Below are positions 1-15,000 of a stretch of 64,000 bases of DNA, one piece after another. Numbering within the stretch: position 1 is the first letter of the stretch; each line of letters opens with the position of its first letter. The notes beneath the pieces were generated by a model. The model was not told the DNA's origin. It ran no database searches and worked only from the letters and a program-made list of their open reading frames with translations. Position numbers and translations under genes: made by a program. The stretch comes from Oscheius sp. JU75 (lineage: Eukaryota; Nematoda; Chromadorea; Rhabditida; Rhabditidae), in assembly GCA_037178855.1 (NCBI GenBank), contig JASJZC010000007.1, positions 8,866,001 through 8,930,000 of the forward strand, read 5' to 3'.

Positions 1-3000
1 ACCTATCAAGTGAGGTAACTGATTTCCAATGTTCCAAAGACTCACACCTGTTCTACAGATAGAACCAGCCCAGAGGTCTTTGAGAGATTAACAACAACTT
101 ACCTGAAGCATATTGTGACATTTCATGTCCGGCTCCTCTCCATCCTCGCCTTCCTGGATGTAGAACTTGCGGAAGAAGTTGAAAGCCAGGACAGTGTACA
201 GATACACGACTACCAAGGTCATCATAATGGTCAAGATGAGCTAAAGTTTGGCTTAGAACGTTCGAAACAGATTCTTACTTGTTTCAAGTTGTGAGTGACG
301 GACTGCAGAATAGCTTTAAGCATAGGGAAAGAGAGCACGACGTCAATCAAATGGAAGGCATAGAAGAACGGGGAGAAGAAGACACCGAATGTTGAACAGG
401 CCAGGTAGCCAACACGGTACAAGAACTGTGTGTTGGTGATGATCACACCTATCCAGAGCCAAAAAGTGTATCTGAAAAGAACATATAAAGGCACTACTCA
501 TTATATACCTGTAGTCAAAGGAAGTGTCTCCTGATGTTTTCTCTTCTCCCAGCAAATCGTTCAGAGTCTGTTCATCTACTTGATCCTTGTACTTTTCTCT
601 GGTCTTCCTTCTGACGAACTTGTCCCAATACATCATAGGAAAAGATTTGGAACTGATGACAGCTCTGTCCAGATACCATCGCCAGACCATTAGAACTCCT
701 TGCTCCTCGTTATCATCTTCTGTAATCCAGCATCCCTTGAACATTAGCTCTCGAGCTACTTCCTTCTCACGCTTGAATGTAATGAGCGGAATCTAAACAT
801 ATTTTTATATAAACTTAGCAAACCAGTTACCTTGAGCTGGTAGAAGGAGACCAAAAGAGCGAAAGACATGATCAAATGAAGAACCGAGATCCAATATAAG
901 GCTGTTGCTAGACACCATCCGGGCACATTCAGACCAAGATACGGAAGAGTAGCGCCGGTGATATAAACGATTTCTTGAGCATCGTCGTCTTCGCTCCCGT
1001 CTGTTCTCTCTGAAGAGAGTGGAAAGTTACAACTTGGGTAGATAACTTGCCAGGTTCGGTGTTCACAATATCTACACGATGAAAGAGTAGAATAACGTTG
1101 ATTGAGGCAGCCAGGAAGAGAGTGACCTTTTCGATGGTTTTGAAGTTCCTTGCCAGCATGTTCTGAAAGGAAATTACAAAACGTCAGATAGGTACGTAGA
1201 TAGAGAGATGGTGAGACAGAGAGGGCACTTACAAGAATTGATCCGCGACTCCTGCCAACATTCTGCTCAGCAATCTTTGGCTCATAAGCAGCTTGAACGT
1301 TGTCCGGTTCCTCGGGCATTTGGGCCATCTGTGCTTGTCCGATAGACTCGTAGATACTAGGAGCTTTGTGAACACTCTCAGGCGGTGAAGGAATCTTGGA
1401 TACGCCTGGTTCTTCGTGGTCTGTTGGAACATGACCATTCGGAATGTGTTCCTCGTGTACTGGATCGCCGTGATCTGGCTTGTGTGGTATATGCTCTGAC
1501 GATACTCCAAACATGTCCGCGCCAACTCGTGAGGGATGGTATTCTGGTAGTACAGGATGTGTGAATATGGGCGGATGAGGCTCCATGATATGATCTTCTT
1601 CCTTATCCTCGTCCTCCTTGCCCGGCATTGTCAGATAGTAAGCGAACCGGAAGATTGTCAAGAACAGAAGATAGACGCCGTATCCGATTCCCTTTCCAGC
1701 ATGGAAGGACAGAACAATGAGCCACCAGATCAGTTGAAGCCAAGTCATTTGCTTCACTTTTGCACTGACAGCCTTGTAAGTTTGCTTCAGATTTTCTGGT
1801 CGTAGAGCTGTAGCAGCATTCAGTCCGTAGTTGTAACCACTCTTGAATGTTTCTGTCAGTTGTCTGAAAACGTGGTATTCTGAACAGAATAAGCAAAACC
1901 ATACTCTCCAGCGCTGGTCTGCTGTAGGAAGTAGTCACGTTGTTTCATGGCCCTCTCCATTTTAGAGTCACCGTCTCCAGAAGAAATATCAGCTGCATGT
2001 TGCATTTCAAAGATGGTGTCTTCACAGAAGTTGATGAAGGCTTCGAGTTTGCCCTGCTCACCGCCGTCATCTTGCAAGACGTTGAACAAGAAAGCGTTCT
2101 TGGAATCTCTGAAGTTTCGTCTTTTGATGCAAACATATAGAACCTTACCGAATCTGTTGCTTGCCCCACTGTTCTAGCCAAGACTCTTGGATCTCGAAGT
2201 AAATCTTCTCGACCCTCTTTGAACTTCCCATGATCTCAATCCGTCCAAGGTACTTGTCAAAGTAGTCCAAGAGCTGCTGAGCCTTTTCGATGATCTTCTC
2301 CAATCTGGGGTCATTCGTTATGTGTTCCTTCAAGTTTGTCAAGAGGACAGCCAAATTGAAGCCAATGTCCCTGGCAGGATTGTGGAATCGCTCTGTGAAC
2401 TCCATATAATCGACTTTTCCGTCGTTGTTGACATCAGTACACATCATCAGATAGGTAATGTCCTCCACAGTGTACATTTTCTGACTTTCCATGGCTCTTT
2501 GGAATTCTTTCGGAGAGATCCAACCGTCTCTGTTGGTATCAAAGTCCTGGAAGGCCTGAGATGTCGTGAGATCCTTCAGTCTGAGGAACATGTCAGAGAA
2601 CTTGAGTATCTTCTCAACCGAGGGCTGAGACTCCACAAGAGCGTCGACCATCTGCTTTCCGATAGGACCATTCAAGACGTTTCCTTCCAGCATGGAGAGC
2701 ATCAGCACGATCATGTCCTTCTGTAGATTAAGGAATTCTCTCAAGAGCTCGAGCTGTGTAGAGTTTCTGTACAGTTTTTCCATCATATGAGCGAAGAGGA
2801 AGAAGAATCCATTGATGGCATCCCAGAGGCGAGAGTTAGCCAGTGTCATCTGGTTGCCAACGCAGGGACCCTAAAAAACAGTACGTTACTTTTCTGTCCT
2901 TCCAACATCCTCTGCAACATACGCTACGATCCCGTAACGATTCAAAAATATAGAAAGAGTGCATACCTGAATGCTTTCAGTGAGTGTGTTGAACACTTGC

Positions 3001-6000
3001 GAGCAGACTTGAATGGCCCGAAGAAAGTACTCCTTTCCGCCAACATCGATGACCTCCTTGCTCGAATAATGCCAGTAGAAGTCCATGACCGATTCTTGTA
3101 GTCTCAAAAGGTAGTCGACAGTCGAATTGATCAAGTTGATGCTTGTTGTGTGGCCAGGTTGAGTCCTCAGATAGTTTTGGAAGTCTGAGGGTGAATTTAT
3201 TGAGAAATCATGATTAGCTTACCTAGATTGTGTCCTTCGCATGTGAGTTGAAGGAAACGGAAAAGGGAACAGGTGAAGTCTGCATCGTTCAGATTCTGAT
3301 TGTCACCGGCTGCCAGCTCTGCTCCCATTCCAAGTCCTTCTGCCTTGATCTGTCTTTCGAACATCTCCAAGTTCAAGACCGAACACTTGTTCATGAACCC
3401 TGCCATCGAAGTGAAGAATCGAACATCCTTTTTCTCTTGCAGGTACTCTATGAGCAACTGAAAATTTCGATCTAGGCCTGGCTAGACGTTGCAAACCTTT
3501 TGAATGTCAACATTTCCACCGCTTAGCAGATGGATTCCCAACTGGAGAGTCTGTGCGACCATATCATTCGGTTCTCCATTGGAAGCTGACAAGTACATAA
3601 GACACATGATGGCAGCGCCACGGTCGGCCAATATTCCTTGTTCGGCCCGGAGGGCTTGTGACTCTTCTTCTTTTTGCTGGAACATAGTCCGTTTTTAAAA
3701 TTTATGTTCGTGGTATCGGACGAAGAGCACAACTGATGTTTTCGACAACAAGACTCCAGGTCATACTCCCCCGTACCATGTTGACAGCCAAACAATATCT
3801 CACCCGTGCTGGTTTCGCAGAAAGTTTCTGGCGCTCTATAGAGACAAATTGATAGAGATCTGTACAATTAGTAGATCTGACAAGCTAATATCAGGATCTA
3901 GTAACCGGGAAACTCTCCAGCGCAGTCTAGATTGATATAAATAGTCTCTTCTGTACCATCTCGATAGTCTAACGCTCACTCCTCTCGTCTGAGTAGTCAT
4001 AGAAATTCTTCCCCATGTTGTCTCGACAACCGGACACGATATTATCTTTCCGTCGTGCTCAAGCTAAAAACAAGAATAAAGGCTTACGGCTTGATCAATT
4101 TCTCCTTCATCTCCATCGTCTCCGTCCTCTTCCTCAATATGTATCGACTGGGCCATAACATCGGCAAATCGAATGTAAAGAGCGTCGTCATGAATGGGCT
4201 GCGCTTGACTTTCTTCGCTAGTGGCTGCTCGTTGGAAGCATTGGATGAGCTGACGGAGAGGATCAGGTTTGGTTCTGAAGTTCGTATCAAAAACTAAAGC
4301 CAGGTAATCTTACTCATGTTCACCGCCCTCACTGGCTGGAATGATAGCTCCGTCCTCGAGAATGACTTCAATCCTTGGCCCTTCATCTACTTCCATTCCG
4401 TCACAGAGATCTCCAATGAGCTTGTCTTGTCCAACATCTTCCTCCTCAAGCCAGAGCTTCGAGAATGCTGGCAAGAAGAAATTGATTCCACGATGCCTAA
4501 ATTGAATAAAAATAGGTGTATAGGTACCATTAGCGGCAGTTTAACCCAGAGAAGAAGGAATTATTCAGGAGCAAAATAGCCGAAGCAGGCATGTAACATA
4601 GAGAAGTTATAGAACTGAATGCAAGGAAGCGGCACTATTTTTGATAGCCTCAGCGCCTTTGCAAGCAATATTAGTTGGGAAAGGTATGATTCCAATAGCT
4701 AGCCCAGGGATGCACTCACAGCTCCACTTTGTAGAGATGACTAGCAGTGATGAGGGAGATGGCCATCCTCTTCCTTTGAAGAGTTAGAACCTTCTTCCAT
4801 TTGTCCTCCTTCTCGTGTCGATTCGTCATCTAGATTCGCGTTCATCCAGAAAGTAGCGTGAAAAAAGGCCCAGTTCCCCCAACACGTAACAAGAAAAAGA
4901 GGCGTTAACATTAAACATGCAAAGAAGGAAGACATGCAAAAGGTTTTTGAGAGGACGCAGGCAATGCGTCCCACCTTGGAATTCCATACAGGGGCACCAT
5001 CCGGAAGCAGGCCACCACGGCTCTCTTTCTCTGCGTTGAGACGACTTTCCTCCAAGCTTGCGAGACTTGCATTTGTGGATGTTCAGTCTAAACAGAAGCG
5101 CTCGTGCACTGACAGCACGTTTATGAATCTGTGGAAGTGGGGGTGGTACACACGGACAGAAGTGGAAGGCGTGGATCTCCAAGAGCGGAGAGACACTTAC
5201 GTCAAAAAAGCTGGAGGAGTAATCGGCCCGGCGTCTGCCATGGTGGTCGTACTGTTTGTTAGACTAGACTGGACGAAATGTTACGTGCTTGGACTTACCT
5301 TGAAGACGAGACGATGACGACGCTTATCCTTCATGCGAGTGATCTAAGACAGGACAACATTGAGACGGGACCAGACAGAGAGACGTCTTTTTCGAACTCA
5401 GTATAGACAACAAACTCGACAAGACATTGTCACTCTAACTCAGAGGGAATAAGAACTAACCGTGTGAAGAATAGCCGATACTTGACCCATATTATAGATT
5501 TTTTCGATGACGGCATCTTGACTCATTTCGTCCTTTCCACGCATCTGATTCTTGCCGATCTTTTTGTACAGCGACAGTTGCCAAGAGTTCTTGTCCGTTG
5601 GATCGGTCTAGAACTTGTTTCTGACCAAACATGAAAATTGTACCTTGACAGGAATATCCAGGAGTCCCTTGATGAATTCGCGAATCTTCTCCTCAATCTC
5701 CTTTTGCAAGAACTTTTCCTTGGACTGTTGAACAATGTCGAGCTCTCTTCCACCGAAAACGTTGAGTCCGACAGGCAAAAGACGCTTCAAGCAGGCGATG
5801 ACAATGCTATTGGCATGTTTATCCTTCTTGACCTGAAAAGTGATGTTTTCAACAAAAAAAAGTTAGGTAAATCACGAGACGACGACCAAACTACAACGAC
5901 TTACATTCTTCTTTTCGTCTTTCATCTTGTCCTTTAGTTTGTTAATAAGTAAAAGGACTTGTTAGCAAGTCTTACCTGTCCTTCACGTCGTTTCTTCTTC

Positions 6001-9000
6001 CTTTCAGCAATGGCCGCTTTTCCGGTCTTCATCTCGCCTCCACCGACCATGCCAGCATCTTCTTCGAATTGGGCCATGTAGTTCAGCTCTTCTCTCTAGA
6101 ACAGTACGGTTATTCGAGGCAAGTTGCTCTTCTGATCATAAAGTAACAGATTAGCCTGTCTCTGTTCCACACGCCATTATGACGCACCATGTTTCTATCA
6201 CTGTGTCAACCAGTCACTTTCTTTCCTGTACTTCAGTGATGTTTCATCTATGTTCTTAATATTGATGAAAGACGGTAATTGTAGATTGCCTTAACCAATC
6301 TTTCATACGTTCTGTCAAAGACGTCACTTTCAAAGTGACCTAACTTGTCAATCCTGCCTTTTAAAATAGAATTCTTGAACTCACCTTGAAATGCTGGCTT
6401 TGACTCCAAATCCTGAAGATGACAGCCACGTTCTCATAAACGCCATCAGTTTCCCAAGACGGTTGTTTGAGCCATTGAGCACGATGGAGATCGGTGTACT
6501 TCATCAGGATTGGGAAGAAGGCGTAGGTATCTCGCACGAGACGAGCATTGTCCTCAGCAATGGTTCCTTCATCAGCATCGTCGGGATGAGTCCTCATGTG
6601 TTCTTCTTCCTTGAAGGCCTTCTCACTCATTCTTCGAAGTCTTTCAGCAATTGGGAGCATGAACTCTTTGACCGGGTCACATGTTACATTCTGAATGATG
6701 GGTACCGCAAAGAAGTTGACTCTGCAAAGCCAGGGAGCATTTTCCACTCCGACATGGTTTCTGATCATTTTCAGCAGAGCACAGAAGACTCTGTTGATGT
6801 GATCTGCATTGACACTGGTCATCTGTGACCTCTGTCCATCTTCCTTCTTCCCATCCGGACCGAGTTGGAACCAGTAGGCCATATACGAACAGATCAGCGG
6901 CAAGTCAACATCGTAGACATTCGGCTGCTCCGAGTACATGACTCCATTGTTAACTACTTGCTCAATATCAGTCAAGAGCTTGTCGAGGTGAGGAATGTGA
7001 GTGGACAGGTTCTGGAGCATTTCCTGTACTTGTACCGACTGATCCTGAGTCTTGGCCAGAACTGAATACTTGTTGTTCTTGTTGAATTCCGGCTCCAAGA
7101 AGGCCACTGGAAAACAGGAAGCGAACGCTGAGAGACATTGTCCCAGCCCAGGTCTATGCTTATCTGTCTCATAGCCAATACTCTTTCTCTGAGCAGCTGT
7201 AGCAGCAAGACCAGTCACCATGTACATCGAGTCCAAGGTTTTGTAGCAAGCTGCTTGGATGTCGTCCAAGAGAAGGTCTGTACCGAAGTGATTCCTAGCC
7301 AGATGACCAAACATTGTTGTCAAGACCGGGATGATCATCTGATTGGCGAACTCCAAAGAGATCCAGGACTTCAAGCTTTGTCCTCTGATGAGTGAGTATT
7401 GTCCATTCTCCTTCAGTTCCTTGACAGCCATGAAAAGATCATCAGCACAGTTGTTGAAGAATGTCAAGAGAGACGTTCTGACAATGTCGGAGTTGACCTT
7501 GACCAAGGATCTCAAGTCCAAAGCTTGAGTGAGACCTTGCAGACACTTGACTGTAATCTTAGCAACGCTACCGAATGCTCTGTTCTTGATTCTGAGCAAG
7601 GCTGCCAATCTACAGAACAAGTTAGCGACCATTTCCTTCTCCTTGTTTGAAGCTGTTCCAGTCAGAACGATAGACGATCCCTCGAGGAAGTAGTTCTTAT
7701 GTGCATTAAAGTAAGCATAGATCAGTGGAAGAACGACTTTCTCGAAGAACTTGACGTCTTGTCCCTCTTTCTTGAACGAATTTCGTCTTGTCAGTTCTTG
7801 ACTCGGCTTGATTGACTTCATCTTCAGACTAGCTTGTTCCAAATACATGATGAGTTTCTCCAGCAGATTGTAGGCGAATCGTTTCTCTACAGAGGCTCGT
7901 TCACCTTCTCCCTTCCGCTCTAACGAGGCATGCTCAGCTGGACTATCGATTTTGTATCCGTTGTACTGTAGGAACTTGATGATTTCCATGGCACGGAATC
8001 GATCTTTTCGCCTCTCGAAGTCTGTCAGCAGATCCCAAGGAACTAGAGGAATTGGCATGAAGCCTCCCTTGGTATTGAGGTCGTTGTAGACTCTCTTCGC
8101 CCACATCAGATGCGAATGCTCGGCCATCTTCTCACCAGCGACCATCATATCTTTCTCCAAGGTCATGCTTGACAAGTCCACAGGCTTTGGAGCAAAGTTC
8201 TGGGCAGATGTTCCCGAAGAGGTGTGAGCGGCTTGAGCACGATCGGAGGCATCCCGATCGGCGAGGTCGATGGTGTAACCCCAGGCCTTCAAAGCTTTCA
8301 CACATTCCGAACATCTCTCTTTGTAGAAGGACTTCTCGAAATCGCGAAGGAGACTGAACGGTTTCAAGCGGGGATGAGTCATATTCAATCGAGAGTACAT
8401 GTCTCCCAGGATCCAGCCTTTTTCAAGCTGAAATGAGTCTTTTAGAAAATGCATACTAGGTAGGTTACCTTTCTGGAGGCCCAAGAGTCGTGAAAATGTT
8501 CAGCGAAGGCTTCTGTCATTCTGTTCAAATCCGGAGAAAGTGTCACCGACGAGGCATCAATGGTTCGAGGAACCCATGCACCTTCTTCCTGCTGCTCCTT
8601 CATCTTGATCACATCCTCTCCAGACGTTGTCAGAGTATAGTCGGGTGAAATTGCAGATCCGATGGCGGTCAAACAAGGCAGGGCTTTTCCGAACAACTCA
8701 GGATCATAGGGTCTGCTTCCGAGGGAGTCGAAGATGGCGTAGAAGAGAAGCATCGACAGTCTCTTCTCCTTCTCTGATGCGACTCCATATTGGTTACCAG
8801 ATCCATAGTACTTTCCACAACGCTCGTAGTGAAGTGTCATGAGCTAAAGCGCATTTTTGACAAAAATAAAGGAAGTGCTTACCCGGAGAGGGACCAGAAC
8901 GTTCATGTCACTCATCTGCTGAATGTCAACAATGACCTTCTTCAGTAGCTTTACAAGCATTCCTGGTGGAAGTTCCCTGGTAATTGCTACCAAGAAGTCG

Positions 9001-12000
9001 GAGACTGCCTCTCGTTGATTCTTTGTGAGTGACTTCAATCTGTTCATGCGATACACCTAAAACCTGACGTTTGCAACCAAAACTTTTTCCTACCGTGTGA
9101 AGAGTAGCATCCAGAAGAGCCGAGTGATGCTCAGCATCGGCAAAGTAGTGGCTGTGGTTGGTCAAAAGTGGAAGGACAGCATTGCAGAGATATCTGTTGA
9201 GAGCCAAGGCTGTGTCAGATTCCAGGGCACGAGGCTAAAGTCGTAATATGAGAAAATCCTCGAAAAAAAAAACTTACAGAGTCCATCATGGTAGCAGCTC
9301 TAAGATCTGGCAAGAAGCTCTGTTCCAAAAAGTGGAAGAGCATGTCCTGTTGGTCGATTCCGTAAACTCTGTCCAAGAACAAAAGAACTGATCCTTTGTG
9401 ATTAGGAAGCAATCCCGGAAGAGGTCCGTTATCTGAAACTGTTATTAGGACAGGAAAGAATAGAACAGCTGAAATTAACAGTATTACAGACACAGGGGCA
9501 GTTAGAAGCACAGCACACTTACTGAAAACAGCGCGGCGAACAGTTGTTGTTCTCTGAATGACATGAGGGGGAGTCGATTCTTTTGGAACTTCTTGATTGA
9601 CTTCAGAAGTCGAAGTATCCACCGACTCGTGCTCGCTGTTTTCATCCTCCGGCACTCGAGCGAGTCGCTTCTTCTTCGATGTCGTGGCTGCCATTTCTCG
9701 CATCTCCGATACGGCGGCAGCAAATGAGTGCGAAGGAGCCACAGCGTGTTGATGGCTGTTGGCGAAAGAGCGCCTCCGAACTAGACATGAAGTTAACACA
9801 AAGTCTCTAGTCTCATGAAAACACCCTTGACAGAACAGAAAAGAAGTTACGAGGTTAAAATGTAGGTAAGAGACTCACCGTCTGAAGCAGGCATAGCTAG
9901 ATTTGGAACAGTGAATCGGAGACTGAGAATCTGCCCGAGGTCTTCCAGGGAGATCAGAGAACGGAGGATTGCTCTGGCTCGGAGAGAGTCTCCCTTTCCG
10001 GCCTGAAATGGATATTGAGAGAAGCATATCAACAGATAGTCTGTTGTAGGTTGTGTCCACCTAATCAACCTGTCGCCTTGAGCAAAACATCCTTCCGTCC
10101 GTTTAATTTAATCTTTTTCTCTGCGAGTCTGCCTATGTGAGATTGTCCATTTCTTATGCAACTCTTTTCAATTTCCAATTTTAATAACACCTGTTTGTCT
10201 GAACCCTCTACTAATACTGTCTGTGACCCCGGAAATTGGACAACTCTGACCTGTTACTTAAGTTAGATATATTGTATTCGACTCATTACCTGGATTGCCA
10301 TTGGGTCAGGAGCACATTTGGCCAGCAGATCCACCAAAGAAGAGTAGAAGTCCAGAGTGGCAGCTCCCAGATCGATGTAGTCTTCTCCTTCAGCCTCCTT
10401 CTGCGGGTAACTCGGACTATCTCCAAGAAGACCGGACTTTAATAGGACATGAGTCTCTCCCTCCTCCAGAGCACGGATATCCTCCGATAGAGCAATGGCT
10501 TCCTTGAAGGCAGCAAATAGACCTTGTCCTTCTCCCTTCAAGGCAACTCCTAGACATTCCGGTCTTCTGATCAACAACCTGATCACAAGATTAGCGTTTT
10601 CTTCGACGTTTTCTCCATTGATCCAGACACAGAATCGGAGGAAATCGATGTATCTTTCTCCTTCCACTGGATCCCATCCAATGTCAGGATATCCCTTAGC
10701 GATGAGCTCCGAGTTTGGCTGGAGACCACACCTGGACAGATAGACAGCGACTTTGTCTAATTCTTCTTCTTTGAGAGCCAGAGCGAGCTCATTGTTGTCC
10801 ATAAAGGATGAATAAGCAACGTCGAGAGGAACAGAACCTCTGAGACTTGGTCGATGAAGAAGCATTGTAGCATGTTCCAAGAGGAATCCGAGATGTTCAA
10901 ACATTGCCTTTTGGTTCTGACGAGAAGTTCGACAGAAGTAGCACAAGAATCTGGAACAGGCTACGACCATCTCTGAAGCATCCTTGAGAGCCGTCTTTTC
11001 CTTCACTTCATCTCCTTCGTGCTCGACTGTTCCTTGTTGAGCCGTCAGAATGTTCATCATGATCGACATGACGTTCTCGTGGACTGATAGCAGTCTCATC
11101 AAGTCCGGATGCTGGAAAAAGATTCTATTGTTCATCAGCTTCCTGAAAAGTGAATTTTTTGTATTAAAAGATGGGAATTACCATAGTCCTCGCTTTAGGA
11201 TAGCCTCCTCAACATGTTCAAACTGAACAGTGAGCAGTTCGCGAATCTGGGTCAGGTAGACGATGAAGTCTGTGACATCCAGAACGTTTCTCTCGTGTAG
11301 AACATAGGTCTTGTCCATGGCGTCACGAAGTTCCCTCACTCCCGAATACTGCCTGAGCAACAGATGGAACATTTTTCTTATCAAATCCTGGCTTTCGATG
11401 AAATCGGACTGGGCCCAGTCTCGGAGAGTCGAAACGATCATGCCTCTGAACGAAAGACATCGCAAAACAAATTCAAAACTTTACCTGAAGTTCTCTGTAC
11501 CTTTTCTTTGAATTGAAAGATCTTCAGAGGGCAACGGCGGTGGTACTTTGACAAGAAGCCGGGCGACCGTGTCTACCCAACTACCATCATCTGTTTCAAT
11601 CAGTCCGAGCTGTTCCTCTTCTTCCAGTCCAGCGCTGTTACCGATTCTAGAGACCAGCAGTTCGCAGAAATCTCTGGAAATGCGGATCATTTAATAATAC
11701 ATGAAGTTACCTGAGGTTCTGTTGAAGAGTATCTGCCATGGGACACTGATCAGTCTCGACCTCATCATCTAGAAGATCCTCCTTCTCTTCCTTAGTTTTG
11801 CATTGCAACAGACGGAACATTTGTTCCTTCGGAGGACAACGGAACTCTTTGGTTTTCTTGGCAGCTTCAGCAGGTGGCATGTCAGTCTGCTTGATATCCA
11901 TATATCGCCGACACTGATCCTGCTGCAGTTCTCCGACAAAGCCCTCGGTAAAAGCAACTAGGGATTCGACACGATGACGGAGCTGGATGTCACAGATGTG

Positions 12001-15000
12001 ATCGAGGATGCTGACAAGCTGAATCTTGACTCCTTCCGAGAGACCGATCTCTGTCAGACCCTTCTGTGTTGTTCCGATCTCGTAGCGCTCGTCGAAAGCT
12101 CCAGGATGGATCAGCTTCAGACAGAGTTCCAGTTCATCGTCAGTGATCAGACCAATGACTAGAAGAGAATCGAAAAGCTTGAGAAGAGGTTCGAAGTGGT
12201 TCAAGTTGTCTCCTCCAATCAAGTCACGACAGTTCATGACGGCATGTTCTGTAGCAGACTGAAGTTCACTCATGACATGGTTCTTCAGGGCATTAAAGTT
12301 GAAGCTCGGAGGTAGCAGTTTCATTTCCTCGTCCCTGGTGAAATGAGATTTGACCGGTTCGGAGCTCATGACAGAAAGCATTGACATGGATTCTCCCATG
12401 ATCTGAAATGGATTCTCTCTTACTCCAGTCGTTAAATCGTACCTGAGGGTATCTGGTTTCCAAATCAGGATCGTAGACGTTCTTGTTCTCCAAAGCAGGC
12501 ACCAACGGAATGACATATTCGTTAGCCATGCTCTGTCTGGCACTCTGATGGCACTGGAGATGCAATGCAATGAGCAGATCATGGAATCCTTGTCGAAGAG
12601 GACCGGATATGTCTGAACAACAAAGGTCTAAGGCTAGATGTTCAACTCACAGTGATTTTTGACAGCGTACATTATCTGGTCTTCGTCCACATGTCGACAG
12701 AGGATATGAGCCACTTTTTGATTGCCATGGCTGGCCAACTTGCAATACAGACTCAAAGTTTGTCGGTGGAAATCTAACGTGTCTCCATTCTCGATCATCT
12801 CCAAGACATCAAAGGACTGATCCTTCTCCGGAATGTAGACTATCATGATTCTGACAGGGTCATTGCACAGAACTGACCATCCTTGATAGACAAAGTTTGC
12901 AAAGAGTCAAAGAAAATTACATACCTCGTATATCACTAAGCTTCAGTGCTGTTGTTCTGAGTGTCTCGTTCGGAACTCTTGCCCAGTAGACAGGTTTCAG
13001 GGTCTCCACAACCAGACGGGGAGGACAGAATGGGAAGACAGACTTGTGGCAGGACTTGAACATTGCCGCTGACAGAGGGAACGTGTACTGAAAGCAATTG
13101 TGAATCAAAATATGAAAAAATACCTTGACGCGGCCCAATTCAAACTGTAGCACCTCAACAGCAGTGGGAGTCACAAAAGCAGCTGGGAAGAGCATGGCTC
13201 CAGGCTCCAGCTTGAACTTGACTCCTGTATCTTGTCCAGCAGCCTGGAAGGTCAGCTCTCCGACAGAAATGTCGATGATACACCCGATCAGGGTTCCAGA
13301 AACTTTGGTATTGGTGGCATCCGGAACTCTTGAGAGAAGGTCTTGAGCATTCATCATGAAGCAGTTCCTGCTTTCCACGCTAAAATTGAAATAATAATGG
13401 TTAGACTGTTATGAAGCGCGAAATAAAAAATGTTAGCAGCGATCCTCTAGTCTAACTAAAAGTTTTCACAATTTACCAGTGATCTGAGTCATGTCTGAAA
13501 ATTGTCACCATTTTGAAAAAACAACAAGTTTGAAGATATACCTGTCCAAGTCGGCCTCGTAAGCATTTCCGAATCTGCACTTTCGCACTCCGGTTTGGCC
13601 ATCGAATTGCTGACTGAAGTAGTGGTACTGGGTGGTGACCCAGCCGACCCAGACATTCTGAGGATCTTGACCGGGGAAGATGCGGATTCCGTAGTAGTAT
13701 TCATCAACCTGAAGAGGTTACATTTGTTGCAGTTTTTCAAGTGGATGGCTAATCAATAATACTATATTATTGGCTAGTCAAGAGGATTGCTTTGGACGTG
13801 TGCCAATACACAAAAACAAGCGAAACATGTCCATTATGACCTAACGGTGTGTTACGAAATTGCGTAAGCAGCTTTATTCAAACTGAGGAATGCTTAAGAG
13901 TGACATGCATTTATAAGCCGAAATTACTCGATGTAGATGTACCAAAAAGAGGCAAACATAACAGATATCTTTTGTTATTGCGTCTTCTTGTTTCTATTTC
14001 GATTTGCACAAAGTTTTGACCAACCTTCTCTTTGTGAGCAAGAAGAGCTGGTGCATCCGGCAATTCATGAATTTCCACGGGCTCTGTTGGAACTTGCTCG
14101 ATGACTGTGACACTGGCCTCCTTCTTCCTTCCCTTCTTTTTCTGACTAGGACGGTGCACTGTGAGCTGTCTTCCGGGACCAGAAAGAGGCATGTCTGCAG
14201 TAGCTGAACATACGTCTAATAGTGGAAAAGTATCTAAAGTACCAAGAACATCCTTGTGTCCACTGCGTCCAGGTTCATTTTGGTCGGCTGTGCCGGCATC
14301 GAAAGACCTGGAGTTGTTCTTCTTGTTACGTGCTTCTTTTTCACCCTTTCTAGAGAATGATAGAGTTAGACAAAGGAAATGGAGGGAGTTAACTCTTTGC
14401 GGTTCGTCGAAGAATCACGTATGCGACTGAAGAATCCAGTCTTCTTAACTGGCTTATCCCTCTCTGCAATCTCTTGGAGATGCTGTTCAGTGACAATCCG
14501 ATCCTCGTGCGACATATCATTCATGGTTTCCCTAAAAGCAGAGCATTGTTTTCTGGTACAGCCAGGTTGGGAATGATTGGCACATCACAAGGCAAATTTC
14601 CACATTTTTTTGTTCGAAAGGTACTGCTCAAATTTGACACTCACGACACAACATGCTCGGGGACCTGACAGAGGAGATCCAAGTGTTATGCTGGTCACCA
14701 TCCAGTCGGAGCCAGGCCAAGATGCTCTCGTCGAATGAGTTCATGCCGAAGTTCATCAAGGTAAGCATGCGACGGCGTTGGCTAGACGTTAAAGTTACAC
14801 TCCGTTAGGAAAAGACATTAGGGGGTGTTATACGCAACCAAAGGGATAGATATAGGCTACCGGGATTGGTTTCCAGAGTATGCGGGCAGTGAATTACGAA
14901 CGCCTTTGGGTTGATTAGCAGGAGTCAGTTGGGTTACTGAGGATTGTGAGCTTACCTGATGGCGGGATGTTCAACCTCATGATCACCATCAAATGATGTC

